Source of the DNA: an uncultured Collinsella sp.
GTDB taxonomy: Bacteria > Actinomycetota > Coriobacteriia > Coriobacteriales > Coriobacteriaceae
Direction of reading: 5' to 3'
Assembly: GCA_959020035.1 (NCBI GenBank)
Contig: CAUEQX010000019.1
Location: forward strand, 1 to 18,377
DNA: 18,377 bases
This document shows positions 1 through 8,103 of the stretch, piece after piece. Both the position numbers and the translations under genes were made by a program. Below the pieces are notes generated by a model. The model did not search any database. It was not told where the DNA came from and was given only the letters and a program-made list of their open reading frames with translations. Each line of letters begins with the position of its first letter. The stretch's first letter is position 1.

Positions 1-155
1 ATTTTATGGGTTGTGGGATAGACGAACCGGCATAGAAGTTGCTCCCCAATGGGTTCTTGCAATGCGCTAGGCAGGTTCATGTTGATGTTGGGGTTTGTGT
101 TCGATCCGACGATTCGCCGTATTCCACACTGTGTTGTAGGAATTAGGGGACAACT
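1..155 (+). promoter_or_regulatory. Leader region of the adhesin-pilin operon
   Basis: Non-coding stretch before the adhesin. The Shine-Dalgarno AGGGGA at 145-150 lies five bases before the ATG at 156 and fixes that start. A weak promoter candidate is TTGTGT (95-100) with TATTCC (120-125), but the 19-base spacer and poor -10 make it doubtful. The true promoter may lie upstream of the window. Confidence 0.35.
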
Positions 156-3100
156 ATGGACGCACACCGCTCGCGGTCGCTGGGTATGGCGGCCCTGGTC
201 TTCATTTTGATTAGCCTCACCGCCGCTGTTTTTCACGGCGCAGCCCCAGTGCGCGCCGAGGACGTGACGACGCCGACGCCGATTGTGATCAACGGCGATA
301 CGGCGGACGTTACGGTTGGGCTGTATGCCGATAAGGGTCGTCAGCAGCCTCTCGGTAAAGAGGGCTCACCCTCGATTACGACAGCCGATACTATCTACGG
401 TTTTATGGAAGCTCGTTTTCATGAGAATTGTGGGCCTACACCTGAAAGGCTTGAGACGATTTATACCTTTCCCGACTCGATTGTTGTGAACGAGAACGAG
501 GGCGGTATCTTAAGGACGGATGATACCGAGAATGCACAAAGGATGGGAACTTGGTACATAAAGGATAACAAGGTCGTTTTTAATTACGATGCCAGCTATC
601 TCAGCGGTCATCCCTCTTCGCTCTATGTGCGCGTCAATTTCGAGTTTGAGCTTAAAGACAAAGATGTAGATGACGGCGAAAAAGTCGAACTGAAATTTCC
701 AGGCGTTGGCGAAACTGTGCCGATCGAGATTCAAGATGGCGCAGTTGATGGAAACAAATCAGGTGTCTTTTCCCAAGATAGCAGTACCGGAAATGCCAAG
801 ATAACTTGGACTATTAATCTGAGTGTTACGTCGCACGCAACGGATGTAAAACTGGTCGATACGCTCGGTGACTACCTGGACTTTGAGCAAAGCAGCTTCA
901 AGCTCGATGGAAATCCTCTTGGTTCGTCCGTGAGCATCGAAGAGCGAACTGCAACGTTGCCGCTAGGTAACCTTTCTCAGGGCGATTATACCGTTACCTA
1001 CGAAACGACAGTTAGCAAGAACTTGTCTCTTTCTAATGGCACACCTACGCAAGGTAGGAATAGTGTGCAAACAACCTGGGGAAAAGCAAATCACCAACAA
1101 TCTCTTACGATTAAAGGGGCGTCGGAACCGTTTCAATACGACATGATTCAAAAAGAGGCTGGCTCCGGAACATCGTCTGTCATCACTTGGAAGGTTGTGC
1201 TCAACAGGGGATCTCTCAAGGCCGATATGTCTGGCTACACCTTTACCGACAAGCTCGATGGCAAGCAGGATTATATTGGCAGCTATACGGTCTACAAGGG
1301 CGAGACCGCCGATGAAAAACAAAAGATCGATGAGGAAATGCTGAGCGAGTCAGGGGATTCATTTAGCTATACGTTTAATCCAAAAGAGGGCGATCGGTAT
1401 GCGACCTACTGCATCGTCTATCAAACTAAGCTGAAAGATGAGAATTCCTACGAAAAAGTTAGTAACACGGCAAGTGTGAAAAAAGAAGACTCCGGTCTGC
1501 CCTCTGGTGAAAGCACCGCATACTACATCCGTCCTTGGACGGGCAAAACCATTAGCAAAACGCTGCTTAATCCGGATGAGGCATCTCGGACCGGAAAAGC
1601 AACTTGGCAATTACGCGTAGAGCTCCGCGATTACGTAAATGCGAAAAACCCAACATCCATTCTTATCAAAGATACCATGCTGGCGGCTTGGAAGCAGACT
1701 ATGGGGCCGGATACCTCCGATGGCCCTTCACATGTAATTACCATTGGGGGTACCAAACTGGACCAAGGTACCGATTGGACGTTTGCGGGTGGTGAAAATC
1801 CGTCGCAGAACAGCAACCAACACAACTGCAATATCCAAATAACCATTACGGATAAAGTCAAAGAAGCGCTTGATAAGTCCCCCGAGGTGGTTATTACGTA
1901 TAAAACGGTGACCGATGCACTTCCTGGTTGGTACTCCAACTTCGCCTCTGTCGACGGGTTTAGCGGCTATTCTGATTTTGTCTTTTACTATGTTGAGGGC
2001 GAAGCGGAGCCTTCGGTTGAGAAGAGTGTAAAAATAAATGAAGACGGCTCGCAAGCACGGTGGGATGAGACGTTTGACTGGAAATCAGTGGATGGCTCGA
2101 ACGACAAAGGTGCGTGGATTGTCGACTGGACTGTCTATGCCAATCGAGCTAAGACGCCTGCCGGTGAGTATTATGGCGCTGGCAGGCTCAATGGCAAGGA
2201 TGTCGTTGTCAAAGATGAGCTTCCTGAGGGAATGAGTTATATTCCCGGCTCGGCTAAATATTCTTTGTATTCAAATCCCTACGGGACGGCGGTGCCCGGC
2301 CGCGAATGGGAACATGAGAGAGAAAAAACCGAGGTTTCGGATGTCTTGCTGACGCCTGCTGTCGATCGCCAGATGGTTGCGTTTTCAATTCCAACGGAAA
2401 AGCTGGGCAATAATACAGGGTACGCAAAGCTGACGTATTCGACTGCTGTTAAAAGGTCGGTAGTCGATACGTCAAAGAATCTCGGCGAGCTCACGAACTC
2501 GGCGAGCGCAAGCTCAGATGGTAAAGAATTTAAGGCGGACTCTGATACCGTACAGATCAAGAACGACGTATTGTCAAAGACAGGTTCGTCGGTAAGTAAT
2601 AGCAAGCGAATTCAATACACGATTTTCGTTAATGAATCGGCACTAGACTTAAAGGTCGGAACCGACTACCTCGATCTGTTCGATGTGATGGATTCTAAGT
2701 GTACGTTTATCCCCTCGTCGCTTAGCGTATCTGAGTGCGATAACGGCGATTGGCGTGTGCTGACAAAAGAAAAATACAGAGCGACTCTTGACTCGATTGG
2801 CGAGGGCGCTGGAAAGCAGCAGCGATTGACGTTGAGGCTTCCCGATGAGAAATACCTGAAAGTCGAATATGAAGTTCTGTCCGGTGAGTCTGGTACAGTT
2901 TCCCTTTCCAACGAGGCGCAGCTTGAAGGTGTTGCAGGCGGGTATGTGAAACACGAGCGTGAATATGACATAGATGCCGGCGCATCGGGAGGCGGAACGG
3001 GGCACGGCATTGTGGTCCACAAAGTGGATGAAAAGGACGTTGCCGCGCCGTTGGCTGACGCTACGTTCACACTCTATGCGATTGACATGGATAAGGCGCA

Positions 3101-3896
3101 GGGCAGTGCCGGCGTTGAGGGCGCAAAGACGTTTTTTTCTGACGGAACGACCGGCCCTGACGGAAGTGTGACTTTTGGAACGAGTTCGGAAACGAGTTCG
3201 GACGCCATGGCTTCCTGCAAGCTTTACTGCCTCGAGGAGACGACGGCGCCTCCTGGATATCGCGTCGCCCAACCAACATGGATTCTGCTCAAGGGCAATG
3301 CGCCCGAAGAGCAATACGAGCAAGCCATGAACAAGGCGAAATCTTTGCTTGATGCCGATACGGAGATAACGTCAGATGCAGAGATTTGGGTGTATGACGC
3401 GCCCCTTGAAGGCAAAGCGACGATAAAAGCAAATAAAGTGCTTAAAGGCGGAACCTTCAGGGAAGGTCAGTTCTCGTTCGCGCTTAAGGACGCCGAGGGC
3501 AAAGTGCTCCAGACGGTGACCAATAATGACAAGGGAAATGTCTCCTTTGACGTCAAGTACAACAAGGCGGGAATCTATACCTACACCATCTCCGAGGTCG
3601 AGCCCGAGGGTGCCATCGACCATGTTAAAGATCACATCACCTATGACACGACCCCGCGCAAAGTCACGGTTGAGGTAACTAATGGCACGGACCAACTCAA
3701 CGCCGTAGTTGCCTATGGCGATGGCTCTCAGGATCCGCCGACCTTTACCAACAAGTATTCGACTACGCTACCTGAGGCGGGCGGGGCTGGTTTGACTATG
3801 ACGTATTTAGCTGGTGCTTCGATGCTGTGTTTTGCCGCGACGTGGATGCATGCTCGCCGCCATCGTGATCTTGATCGGAGTGGTCGTCGTGAGTAA
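156..3896 (+). CDS. Large sortase-anchored adhesin / pilus tip or backbone protein (SpaA and FctA-type domains)
   Basis: This is a secreted, cell-wall-attached surface protein of 1246 residues, probably an adhesin or pilus subunit. Residues 1-34 form a signal peptide (basic start, hydrophobic core, VRA cleavage site). The long N-terminal part (about 35-940) consists of repeated Ig-like beta modules resembling the adhesive regions of Cna/Sdr-type and D2 fimbrial proteins; I cannot assign each one. A SpaA/CnaB domain spans about 949-1085, with the lysine of HKVD and the E-box motif LEETTAPPGY near 1025-1034, as in self-made isopeptide bonds. An FctA/Spy0128-type pilin domain follows (about 1089-1203) and ends in FTNKY. 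Then come LPEAG (1205-1209), a hydrophobic segment and an arginine-rich tail. LPEAG departs from LPXTG. GC is near 47-48% in sampled stretches, below the neighbours. The ligand is unknown. Confidence 0.85.
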   Translation: MDAHRSRSLGMAALVFILISLTAAVFHGAAPVRAEDVTTPTPIVINGDTADVTVGLYADKGRQQPLGKEGSPSITTADTIYGFMEARFHENCGPTPERLETIYTFPDSIVVNENEGGILRTDDTENAQRMGTWYIKDNKVVFNYDASYLSGHPSSLYVRVNFEFELKDKDVDDGEKVELKFPGVGETVPIEIQDGAVDGNKSGVFSQDSSTGNAKITWTINLSVTSHATDVKLVDTLGDYLDFEQSSFKLDGNPLGSSVSIEERTATLPLGNLSQGDYTVTYETTVSKNLSLSNGTPTQGRNSVQTTWGKANHQQSLTIKGASEPFQYDMIQKEAGSGTSSVITWKVVLNRGSLKADMSGYTFTDKLDGKQDYIGSYTVYKGETADEKQKIDEEMLSESGDSFSYTFNPKEGDRYATYCIVYQTKLKDENSYEKVSNTASVKKEDSGLPSGESTAYYIRPWTGKTISKTLLNPDEASRTGKATWQLRVELRDYVNAKNPTSILIKDTMLAAWKQTMGPDTSDGPSHVITIGGTKLDQGTDWTFAGGENPSQNSNQHNCNIQITITDKVKEALDKSPEVVITYKTVTDALPGWYSNFASVDGFSGYSDFVFYYVEGEAEPSVEKSVKINEDGSQARWDETFDWKSVDGSNDKGAWIVDWTVYANRAKTPAGEYYGAGRLNGKDVVVKDELPEGMSYIPGSAKYSLYSNPYGTAVPGREWEHEREKTEVSDVLLTPAVDRQMVAFSIPTEKLGNNTGYAKLTYSTAVKRSVVDTSKNLGELTNSASASSDGKEFKADSDTVQIKNDVLSKTGSSVSNSKRIQYTIFVNESALDLKVGTDYLDLFDVMDSKCTFIPSSLSVSECDNGDWRVLTKEKYRATLDSIGEGAGKQQRLTLRLPDEKYLKVEYEVLSGESGTVSLSNEAQLEGVAGGYVKHEREYDIDAGASGGGTGHGIVVHKVDEKDVAAPLADATFTLYAIDMDKAQGSAGVEGAKTFFSDGTTGPDGSVTFGTSSETSSDAMASCKLYCLEETTAPPGYRVAQPTWILLKGNAPEEQYEQAMNKAKSLLDADTEITSDAEIWVYDAPLEGKATIKANKVLKGGTFREGQFSFALKDAEGKVLQTVTNNDKGNVSFDVKYNKAGIYTYTISEVEPEGAIDHVKDHITYDTTPRKVTVEVTNGTDQLNAVVAYGDGSQDPPTFTNKYSTTLPEAGGAGLTMTYLAGASMLCFAATWMHARRHRDLDRSGRRE

Positions 3897-5541
3897 AGTG
3901 CTCCGTCATATGTTGGCCGTCGTGGTGATGTCCATGGCCGTCGTCTTCGCTTTTGCGATCGCCCCTGGAACGGCCCGTGCTGCCGACACCGGAGCCATTA
4001 CGGTGGACGGTACAGTCGCGACACGTTACGACGCGTACCAGCTCTTTTCGGCGACCGTTGTCGACGATGCCGATGCCGACCAAAAGGTCGCAACTGATGT
4101 AGCGTGGGCGAATGACACGGTTCGCCAAGCTGCCCTTCCCGTGCTTCATGATGCAGGGCTTGATAACTCGGCATCGACGGCGCAAGAGGCTGCCGAATGG
4201 ATGAATGCCGACGGGCACATGACGACCACGCTAGCGGCAAAGCTTGCCCGTGCGATTTACAATGCCGGTGCGCCTTCCGTGGCCCTTAACGTGGGCACGA
4301 CGGCCGAGCTGCCCTGCGGCTACTGGCTCATCGTCGCCGACGACGACGCCATCGCCCAGAACGAGGCCGGTACCGCGCCGATCATGGCCCTGGTGGGCGG
4401 CAGCGCCGTCACCGTCAAGCCCAAGGCGGCGACCCCCAAGGTGTCCAAGCACGTGCTGGAGGACAGCGCCGCCGCCTGGCAGAAGGCCGCCGACGCCACG
4501 GTCGCCGACGACCTGTACTGGCGCCTCTCTGCCACGGTCCCGGCGGGCCTCACGGCCCACGACACCTATACGGTGCGGTTCGTCGACACCATGAGCGCGG
4601 GGCTCGACCCCTCCAAGGTCGCCGCGAGCATGCGCGTGTACGTGGCGGCGGGCGCGGACGGCGGCTTCGACGCGGTCCAGACCGACAAGGACGGCCGCGT
4701 CGGCACCGAGCCCGCGAAGGGCTGGACCGACATCACGGCCCAGTGCGCCACCAAGGTGGCGGTCGACGGTAAGACCTTCACCGTGCGCACCGGCGACCTC
4801 ATCGCCGCGCTCGGCGGGGTCGACGCCTTCACCGCGGGCGCCCGCGTGGTTGCTGTCTACGATGCGCCGTTGGGGGCCAGCTGCAATAGGGGCGCTACCA
4901 AGGGCAACCCCAACGAGGTCTGCCTGCGCTACCCGCGCTCTCCTCTCGCCGACCAGTCCGGCGACGCCGGCTTCACCCGCACGCCGAGCGATGACGCGTG
5001 CGCCTACACCTGGGGACTCAGTCTGATCAAGCGCTCAAGCTCGGACGATAAACCGCTCGCGGGCGCCAAGCTGCGCATCGCCGACGACCGCGGGCGCATC
5101 CTAACGACCGACGGCTCGTGGTCGACGGATGCCGCCGCGTGCGTCACCACGGGCGCGGACGGCCATGTGGAATTGAGCGGTGTGGACGCGGGTGTCTACA
5201 CCGTCGAAGAGGTCGCGGCTCCCAAGGGATACACCGCCTTTGAGGGCAAGCGAACGGTAACGGTTACGTCCGAGGGATTGGACGTTAAACAGGTTGCAGC
5301 CGCGAAGCCCAAGGTGACCGTGTCGGCCGAAAGCCCTCTGCGGGTTGATACCGCTGATGCCGGGACGGGTTCGATTGAACTGTCGGTGCTCAACACTCCA
5401 AGCAAAGAAGCAAGTCGAGGCTTTATGCCCTCGACGGGAGATAGAACGTTGGTGCTGGTGGCGGCTTTGGCTGCCATCGGAGTGGCGGCTATTGTTGTCG
5501 CGCTCGTCATCAAGCGGGGAGGCGGTCGTCGTGAAAAATAA
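3889..5541 (+). CDS. Isopeptide-forming fimbrial subunit with MPSTG sortase signal
   Basis: Probable pilus shaft or accessory subunit of 550 residues. I chose the GTG at 3889, which overlaps the adhesin's end by eight bases. GGAG at 3877-3880 is correctly spaced before it, and the protein then begins with a clean signal peptide (1-31, ending TARA). An earlier ATG at 3814 would add an unlikely extra hydrophobic segment. An N-terminal pilin domain is followed by a D2-type fimbrial domain from about 185 (start VSKHVLED). A SpaA/prealbumin-like domain follows, with the E-box VEEVAAPKGY. MPSTG is at 513-517, then a membrane segment and an RRGGG-like basic tail. The overlap implies translational coupling to the adhesin. 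The segment 4290-4860 is about 72% GC, far above both ends of the same gene, suggesting recombination. Sortase-mediated polymerisation is inferred; no sortase gene is present here. Confidence 0.85.
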   Translation: MSKVLRHMLAVVVMSMAVVFAFAIAPGTARAADTGAITVDGTVATRYDAYQLFSATVVDDADADQKVATDVAWANDTVRQAALPVLHDAGLDNSASTAQEAAEWMNADGHMTTTLAAKLARAIYNAGAPSVALNVGTTAELPCGYWLIVADDDAIAQNEAGTAPIMALVGGSAVTVKPKAATPKVSKHVLEDSAAAWQKAADATVADDLYWRLSATVPAGLTAHDTYTVRFVDTMSAGLDPSKVAASMRVYVAAGADGGFDAVQTDKDGRVGTEPAKGWTDITAQCATKVAVDGKTFTVRTGDLIAALGGVDAFTAGARVVAVYDAPLGASCNRGATKGNPNEVCLRYPRSPLADQSGDAGFTRTPSDDACAYTWGLSLIKRSSSDDKPLAGAKLRIADDRGRILTTDGSWSTDAAACVTTGADGHVELSGVDAGVYTVEEVAAPKGYTAFEGKRTVTVTSEGLDVKQVAAAKPKVTVSAESPLRVDTADAGTGSIELSVLNTPSKEASRGFMPSTGDRTLVLVAALAAIGVAAIVVALVIKRGGGRREK

Positions 5542-5647
5542 TTGCCCCCCTGCTTAATGGCGTGCTGCCTCCGTAGCGAGTGACGCACAGGCCTACCGAC
5601 CTGATGATCATTGGTTTTGAAAAAGTTACTAGAGAACCCTCCAAGAA

Positions 5648-5690
5648 AAGCGGGGCACCCGGTCGACATGACCGAGTGCCCCGCTTCGTT
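5648..5690. terminator. Bidirectional intrinsic terminator between convergent genes
   Basis: AAGCGGGGCAC (5648-5658) pairs with GTGCCCCGCTT (5676-5686), with a further inner stem CGGTC/GACCG around a GACAT loop. The plus strand continues with a T-rich CGTTTGTT. The minus strand continues with CTTTTCTT. It therefore suits both the pilin operon and the minus-strand gene ending at 5733. Confidence 0.85.
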
Positions 5691-5732
5691 TGTTGGTGCA
5701 AAGTAACCTGGCACCTTTGTGGTGGTTGGTGG

Positions 5733-6878
5733 CTAAGCGGTGGGGAGTCCTGGCATGTTAGCCGGCTGCTGCGGCTTGAGGTGGGCGTTGCGCCAGATGA
5801 TCTGGATAACGTAGCCGAGCATAAAGACAAAGGCTACGCCGCTGATGAAGTCACCTACGAGGGGAAGCCCCGTGAGGGCGCCTGCGATTACGCCGCCCAC
5901 GGCTGCCATGGCGTAGCGGTTTTGGTTGTGTCCGACCATGCGGGAGATCGCGCACCCCGCAAAGGCACTCGACACCAACGCGATGCCGATAACGCCGCAC
6001 AAGAGGGCTCCGGCAAGCGACAGACCAGCGATAGAGATAATTAGCAGTAGGACGGCGGGGACGATAGCAATCGTGCCCAGAAGACCGCTCACCCACAGGG
6101 GTATGGGGCGCTGGTGGAGCATGCCGGCGGCGCTGGCGGTCGCGCGCGGAAAGACGAGCTCGAGCAGCAGAGCGACAAAGCAGGTCGAGAGTGCCGCGGC
6201 GACGATACCGCCGATGACATCGTTAACGGTGGAAGTATCCTCGTTCTCGGTGCGGTCGATCTTGAGCGCGCCTACCTCGGCTCCTGCGGCACGCTCGGGG
6301 TCCTCGGAGACGTGCGCGTTCACGGTGCCGGTGATGTGGGCGTTCTTGCCCAAGATGAGCTTGTCGGCCCAAACCTCGACATCGCCCTCGACGGTGCCAT
6401 CGATGGTCACCGTGTCGCCCGCAAGCGCTGCCGACTTGGTAGAGCCGCGCAGGGCAACCGTCTCGCCTATCGCGTAAAAACAGTTGGCGGTGCTGTCGGA
6501 ATTGAGCACAACGTGCTGACCGACGACCGTGACGCTGCCATCAACCGTGGTCTTGGCGATATCGATAGTGCGTGCCGCCAAGCGGACGGCGCCGCCCACC
6601 GTGCAGTCGCGGATGGAGAGGCTCTCGCCTGCTGCAATTATGTCGCGGCCGATGGACGCATCGTCCAAGTTGAGGGCCTGACCTGCCCAGTACAGGTCAC
6701 CTTCGACGCCGGACGAATTGGCGTCATTGTCGGTCGCAAGTACGTTGCCTGCGGTGTCCGTGCCGGCGAACGACGCCGTGGGAAGCGCGGTGAGCGCGAG
6801 CGCGATGAGCGCGAATGCCATAAGCAGGCAGCGACGTATCTTGTGTGACGGCGCCGTCGCGGTTTGATTGAAAGCCAT
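5733..6878 (-). CDS. Bactofilin-like (polymer-forming) beta-solenoid membrane protein
   Basis: A 381-residue protein with a signal peptide (1-38, ending SFA), then about 150 residues of short repeats alternating hydrophobic and small residues (for example AGDTVTIDGTVEGDVEVWAD). This pattern is typical of the right-handed beta-helix of bactofilin or polymer-forming proteins. The C-terminal half (about 225-370) is very hydrophobic, with four or five likely membrane spans, and ends in a short cytoplasmic tail. The order signal peptide, solenoid, membrane domain places the solenoid outside the membrane, unlike classical cytoplasmic bactofilins. The ATG has AAAGGAT (6884-6890 on the complement) just upstream. 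An inverted repeat at 6891-6917 touches that site and could control it. The specific role is unknown; cell-envelope scaffolding is a guess from family resemblance. Confidence 0.75.
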   Translation of the reverse strand: MAFNQTATAPSHKIRRCLLMAFALIALALTALPTASFAGTDTAGNVLATDNDANSSGVEGDLYWAGQALNLDDASIGRDIIAAGESLSIRDCTVGGAVRLAARTIDIAKTTVDGSVTVVGQHVVLNSDSTANCFYAIGETVALRGSTKSAALAGDTVTIDGTVEGDVEVWADKLILGKNAHITGTVNAHVSEDPERAAGAEVGALKIDRTENEDTSTVNDVIGGIVAAALSTCFVALLLELVFPRATASAAGMLHQRPIPLWVSGLLGTIAIVPAVLLLIISIAGLSLAGALLCGVIGIALVSSAFAGCAISRMVGHNQNRYAMAAVGGVIAGALTGLPLVGDFISGVAFVFMLGYVIQIIWRNAHLKPQQPANMPGLPTA

Positions 6879-6890
6879 GGTTGATCCTTT

Positions 6891-6917
6891 TGTTAGGTGT
6901 TCGGCATATACCTAACA
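6891..6917 (-). promoter_or_regulatory. Inverted repeat next to ribosome binding site of the solenoid gene
   Basis: TGTTAGGT (6891-6898) and ACCTAACA (6910-6917) form a perfect 8-base inverted repeat with an 11-base spacer, directly upstream of the minus-strand Shine-Dalgarno. It could be an operator or a leader hairpin. No T-run follows, so it is not an ordinary terminator. Confidence 0.45.
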
Positions 6918-6985
6918 GGGTACCCAACGCGTGGGCGCTCTAAAAGAACCTCTCGGTTGCATTTCGAAGTGTCGTGCCGTGCTGT

Positions 6986-7675
6986 CTACTTTTTACGGTG
7001 CAAGAAGCGCGCGATATCTTCTTCGGTGGGGCTTTTGATGTCAAAGCGCAGCGAGAGCCAGCGCAGACCCATGGTCACGACAACGCATACGACCAGCGCG
7101 GCGACATTGCTCATGATGCCGCTCATAACGAGACACACATAGCTTGTCGATCCGGCGATGGCGGCGATGGCATAAAAGTTAGTACGTTGGAAAATGCCCG
7201 GAACCACGCCCATAAAGCCGTCGCGCAGCATGCCGCCGCCCACCGCGGTGAAAAAGCCCATCATGATGCACACCGCCGGCGCAAAGCCGTAGACAAGCGC
7301 CTTGTCCGCTCCGGTGGCGGCGTAGATGCCGACCGAGATGATATCGAGCAGGGGAATGAGTTTTTCGGGCTTGTCGACGATTGCCGGGAAAATATAGATG
7401 ATGGCTGCCGTGGCAATGGAAAGCGGCAGCGCCATCGGCTGGTTGAGGATGTAGACGTTGCCGACCTGGAGCGTCATATCGCGCAAAAGACCGCCGCCCA
7501 GACCGCAGACCACCGCGAGCGCGACCGCGCCCACCAGGTCGAGCTTGTGCTCGCGCGCAACCAGCACACCCGAGATCGATGCAGCGACAACAGCGAACAT
7601 CTCGAGCCAAAACGGGATGGCAACCATGGCATCCGAGGCATGTGAGGTAATGGTTATGGCAGCGACGACGGGCAA
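6986..7675 (-). CDS. TRIC cation channel / UPF0126 family membrane protein
   Basis: A 229-residue, strongly hydrophobic protein with about seven membrane spans. It shows the family's internal duplication: each half has a glycine-rich motif followed by RD, GGGLLRD in the first and GGGMLRD in the second. Family members (YadS/YicG-like) are prokaryotic TRIC-type monovalent cation channels, so ion permeation across the cytoplasmic membrane is the best role. The start is TTG at 7675, preceded by AAAGGA seven bases upstream; an internal ATG would remove the beginning of the first span. It lies 107 bases upstream of the solenoid gene on the same strand, with no clear terminator between, so the two may be co-transcribed. 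There is no evidence that they work together. Confidence 0.88.
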   Translation of the reverse strand: MPVVAAITITSHASDAMVAIPFWLEMFAVVAASISGVLVAREHKLDLVGAVALAVVCGLGGGLLRDMTLQVGNVYILNQPMALPLSIATAAIIYIFPAIVDKPEKLIPLLDIISVGIYAATGADKALVYGFAPAVCIMMGFFTAVGGGMLRDGFMGVVPGIFQRTNFYAIAAIAGSTSYVCLVMSGIMSNVAALVVCVVVTMGLRWLSLRFDIKSPTEEDIARFLHRKK

Positions 7676-7793
7676 GATGGGGTCCTTTGGATCGTGGGTT
7701 TAGACAATGCCCGTACATAGTACATGGTTGTCGGGCGTGGCGACCCTATTGCTCGGTAAACGGTCGGGGCCGGGTGGGGGCGTAGGTACATAA

Positions 7794-7852
7794 CATGTAC
7801 ATCAGCCTCCAAAGATGTCGAAAAATGTCGGTTTTGGAGGGTGACGTACATG
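7794..7852. repeat. 59-base imperfect palindrome with GTAC-containing ends
   Basis: The left arm 7794-7813 (CATGTACATCAGCCTCCAAA) matches the reverse complement of the right arm 7833-7852 at 18 of 20 positions. The 19-base centre holds two copies of ATGTCG. No T-run follows the arms. It may be a protein-binding site, a structured RNA or a palindromic intergenic repeat. Confidence 0.6.
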
Positions 7853-7900
7853 TTTGGGGGTCTGGGTTGATGTTGAACGCGATGGGGGCGTGGCTGAATA

Positions 7901-8039
7901 GGAGGGATGTCCAAATTTTGAGCGGAGCTCAAAATTTATCCGGTCGGCTTACGCCGACCGCGCTGCGCTAAAAACGCGCCACGGGCGCGTTTTCTTTACG
8001 CTCCGCGCCCTGGCGGGTTCGAATCCCTCCTCCTCCGCC
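7901..8039 (+). pseudogene. Possible interrupted tRNA-Ser remnant
   Basis: Bases 8015-8039 are identical to the 3' end (T-loop to GCC) of the tRNA-Ser(CGA) gene at 8104-8194, in opposite orientation. Bases 7901-7911 (GGAGGGATGTC) resemble that tRNA's 5' end (GGAGGGGTGGC, 9 of 11 identical). The space between is filled by the hairpin array instead of D and anticodon arms. The 3' fragment is certain; the 5' match could be chance. Confidence 0.4.
7913..7993. repeat. Array of three perfect hairpins
   Basis: Hairpin 1 has 11-base arms AAATTTTGAGC/GCTCAAAATTT with loop GGA (7913-7937). Hairpin 2 has 8-base arms CGGTCGGC/GCCGACCG with loop TTAC (7941-7960). Hairpin 3 has 10-base arms AAAACGCGCC/GGCGCGTTTT with loop ACG (7971-7993), followed by TTTCTTTA-like bases that could terminate transcription on the plus strand. 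The tight packing resembles a composite intergenic repeat. Confidence 0.7.
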
Positions 8040-8060
8040 GTATTTGCTTGTAAGGGACTC

Positions 8061-8092
8061 AAAAGAAAAAAGCTCCCATTCTCGGGAGCTTT
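8061..8092 (-). terminator. Intrinsic terminator of the tRNA-Ser pair
   Basis: Read on the minus strand, AAAGCTCCC (complement of 8084-8092) pairs with GGGAGCTTT (complement of 8069-8077) around a six-base loop, followed by TTTTTTCTTTT. It lies 12 bases past the end of tRNA-Ser(CGA). Confidence 0.85.
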
Positions 8093-8103
8093 CTCAATCT
8101 AAA

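Larger units (their letters stand above)
7676..8103. other. Non-coding palindrome-rich region
   Basis: No credible gene lies in these 428 bases. From left to right they hold several GTACAT motifs, a 59-base imperfect palindrome (7794-7852), three consecutive hairpins (7913-7993), a tRNA-Ser 3'-end fragment (8015-8039) and the terminator of the tRNA pair (8061-8092). I saw no convincing promoter for the TRIC gene. Confidence 0.7.

Noticed and set aside
3814..3888. Upstream ATG start for the fimbrial subunit
   Set aside because: It would lie 83 bases inside the adhesin gene and add an extra hydrophobic stretch; GTG 3889 has a correctly spaced GGAG and gives a normal signal peptide.
7901..8039. 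A functional selenocysteine or other unusual tRNA on the plus strand
   Set aside because: The span is 139 bases, the middle folds into three separate hairpins, and no D or anticodon arm can be formed.
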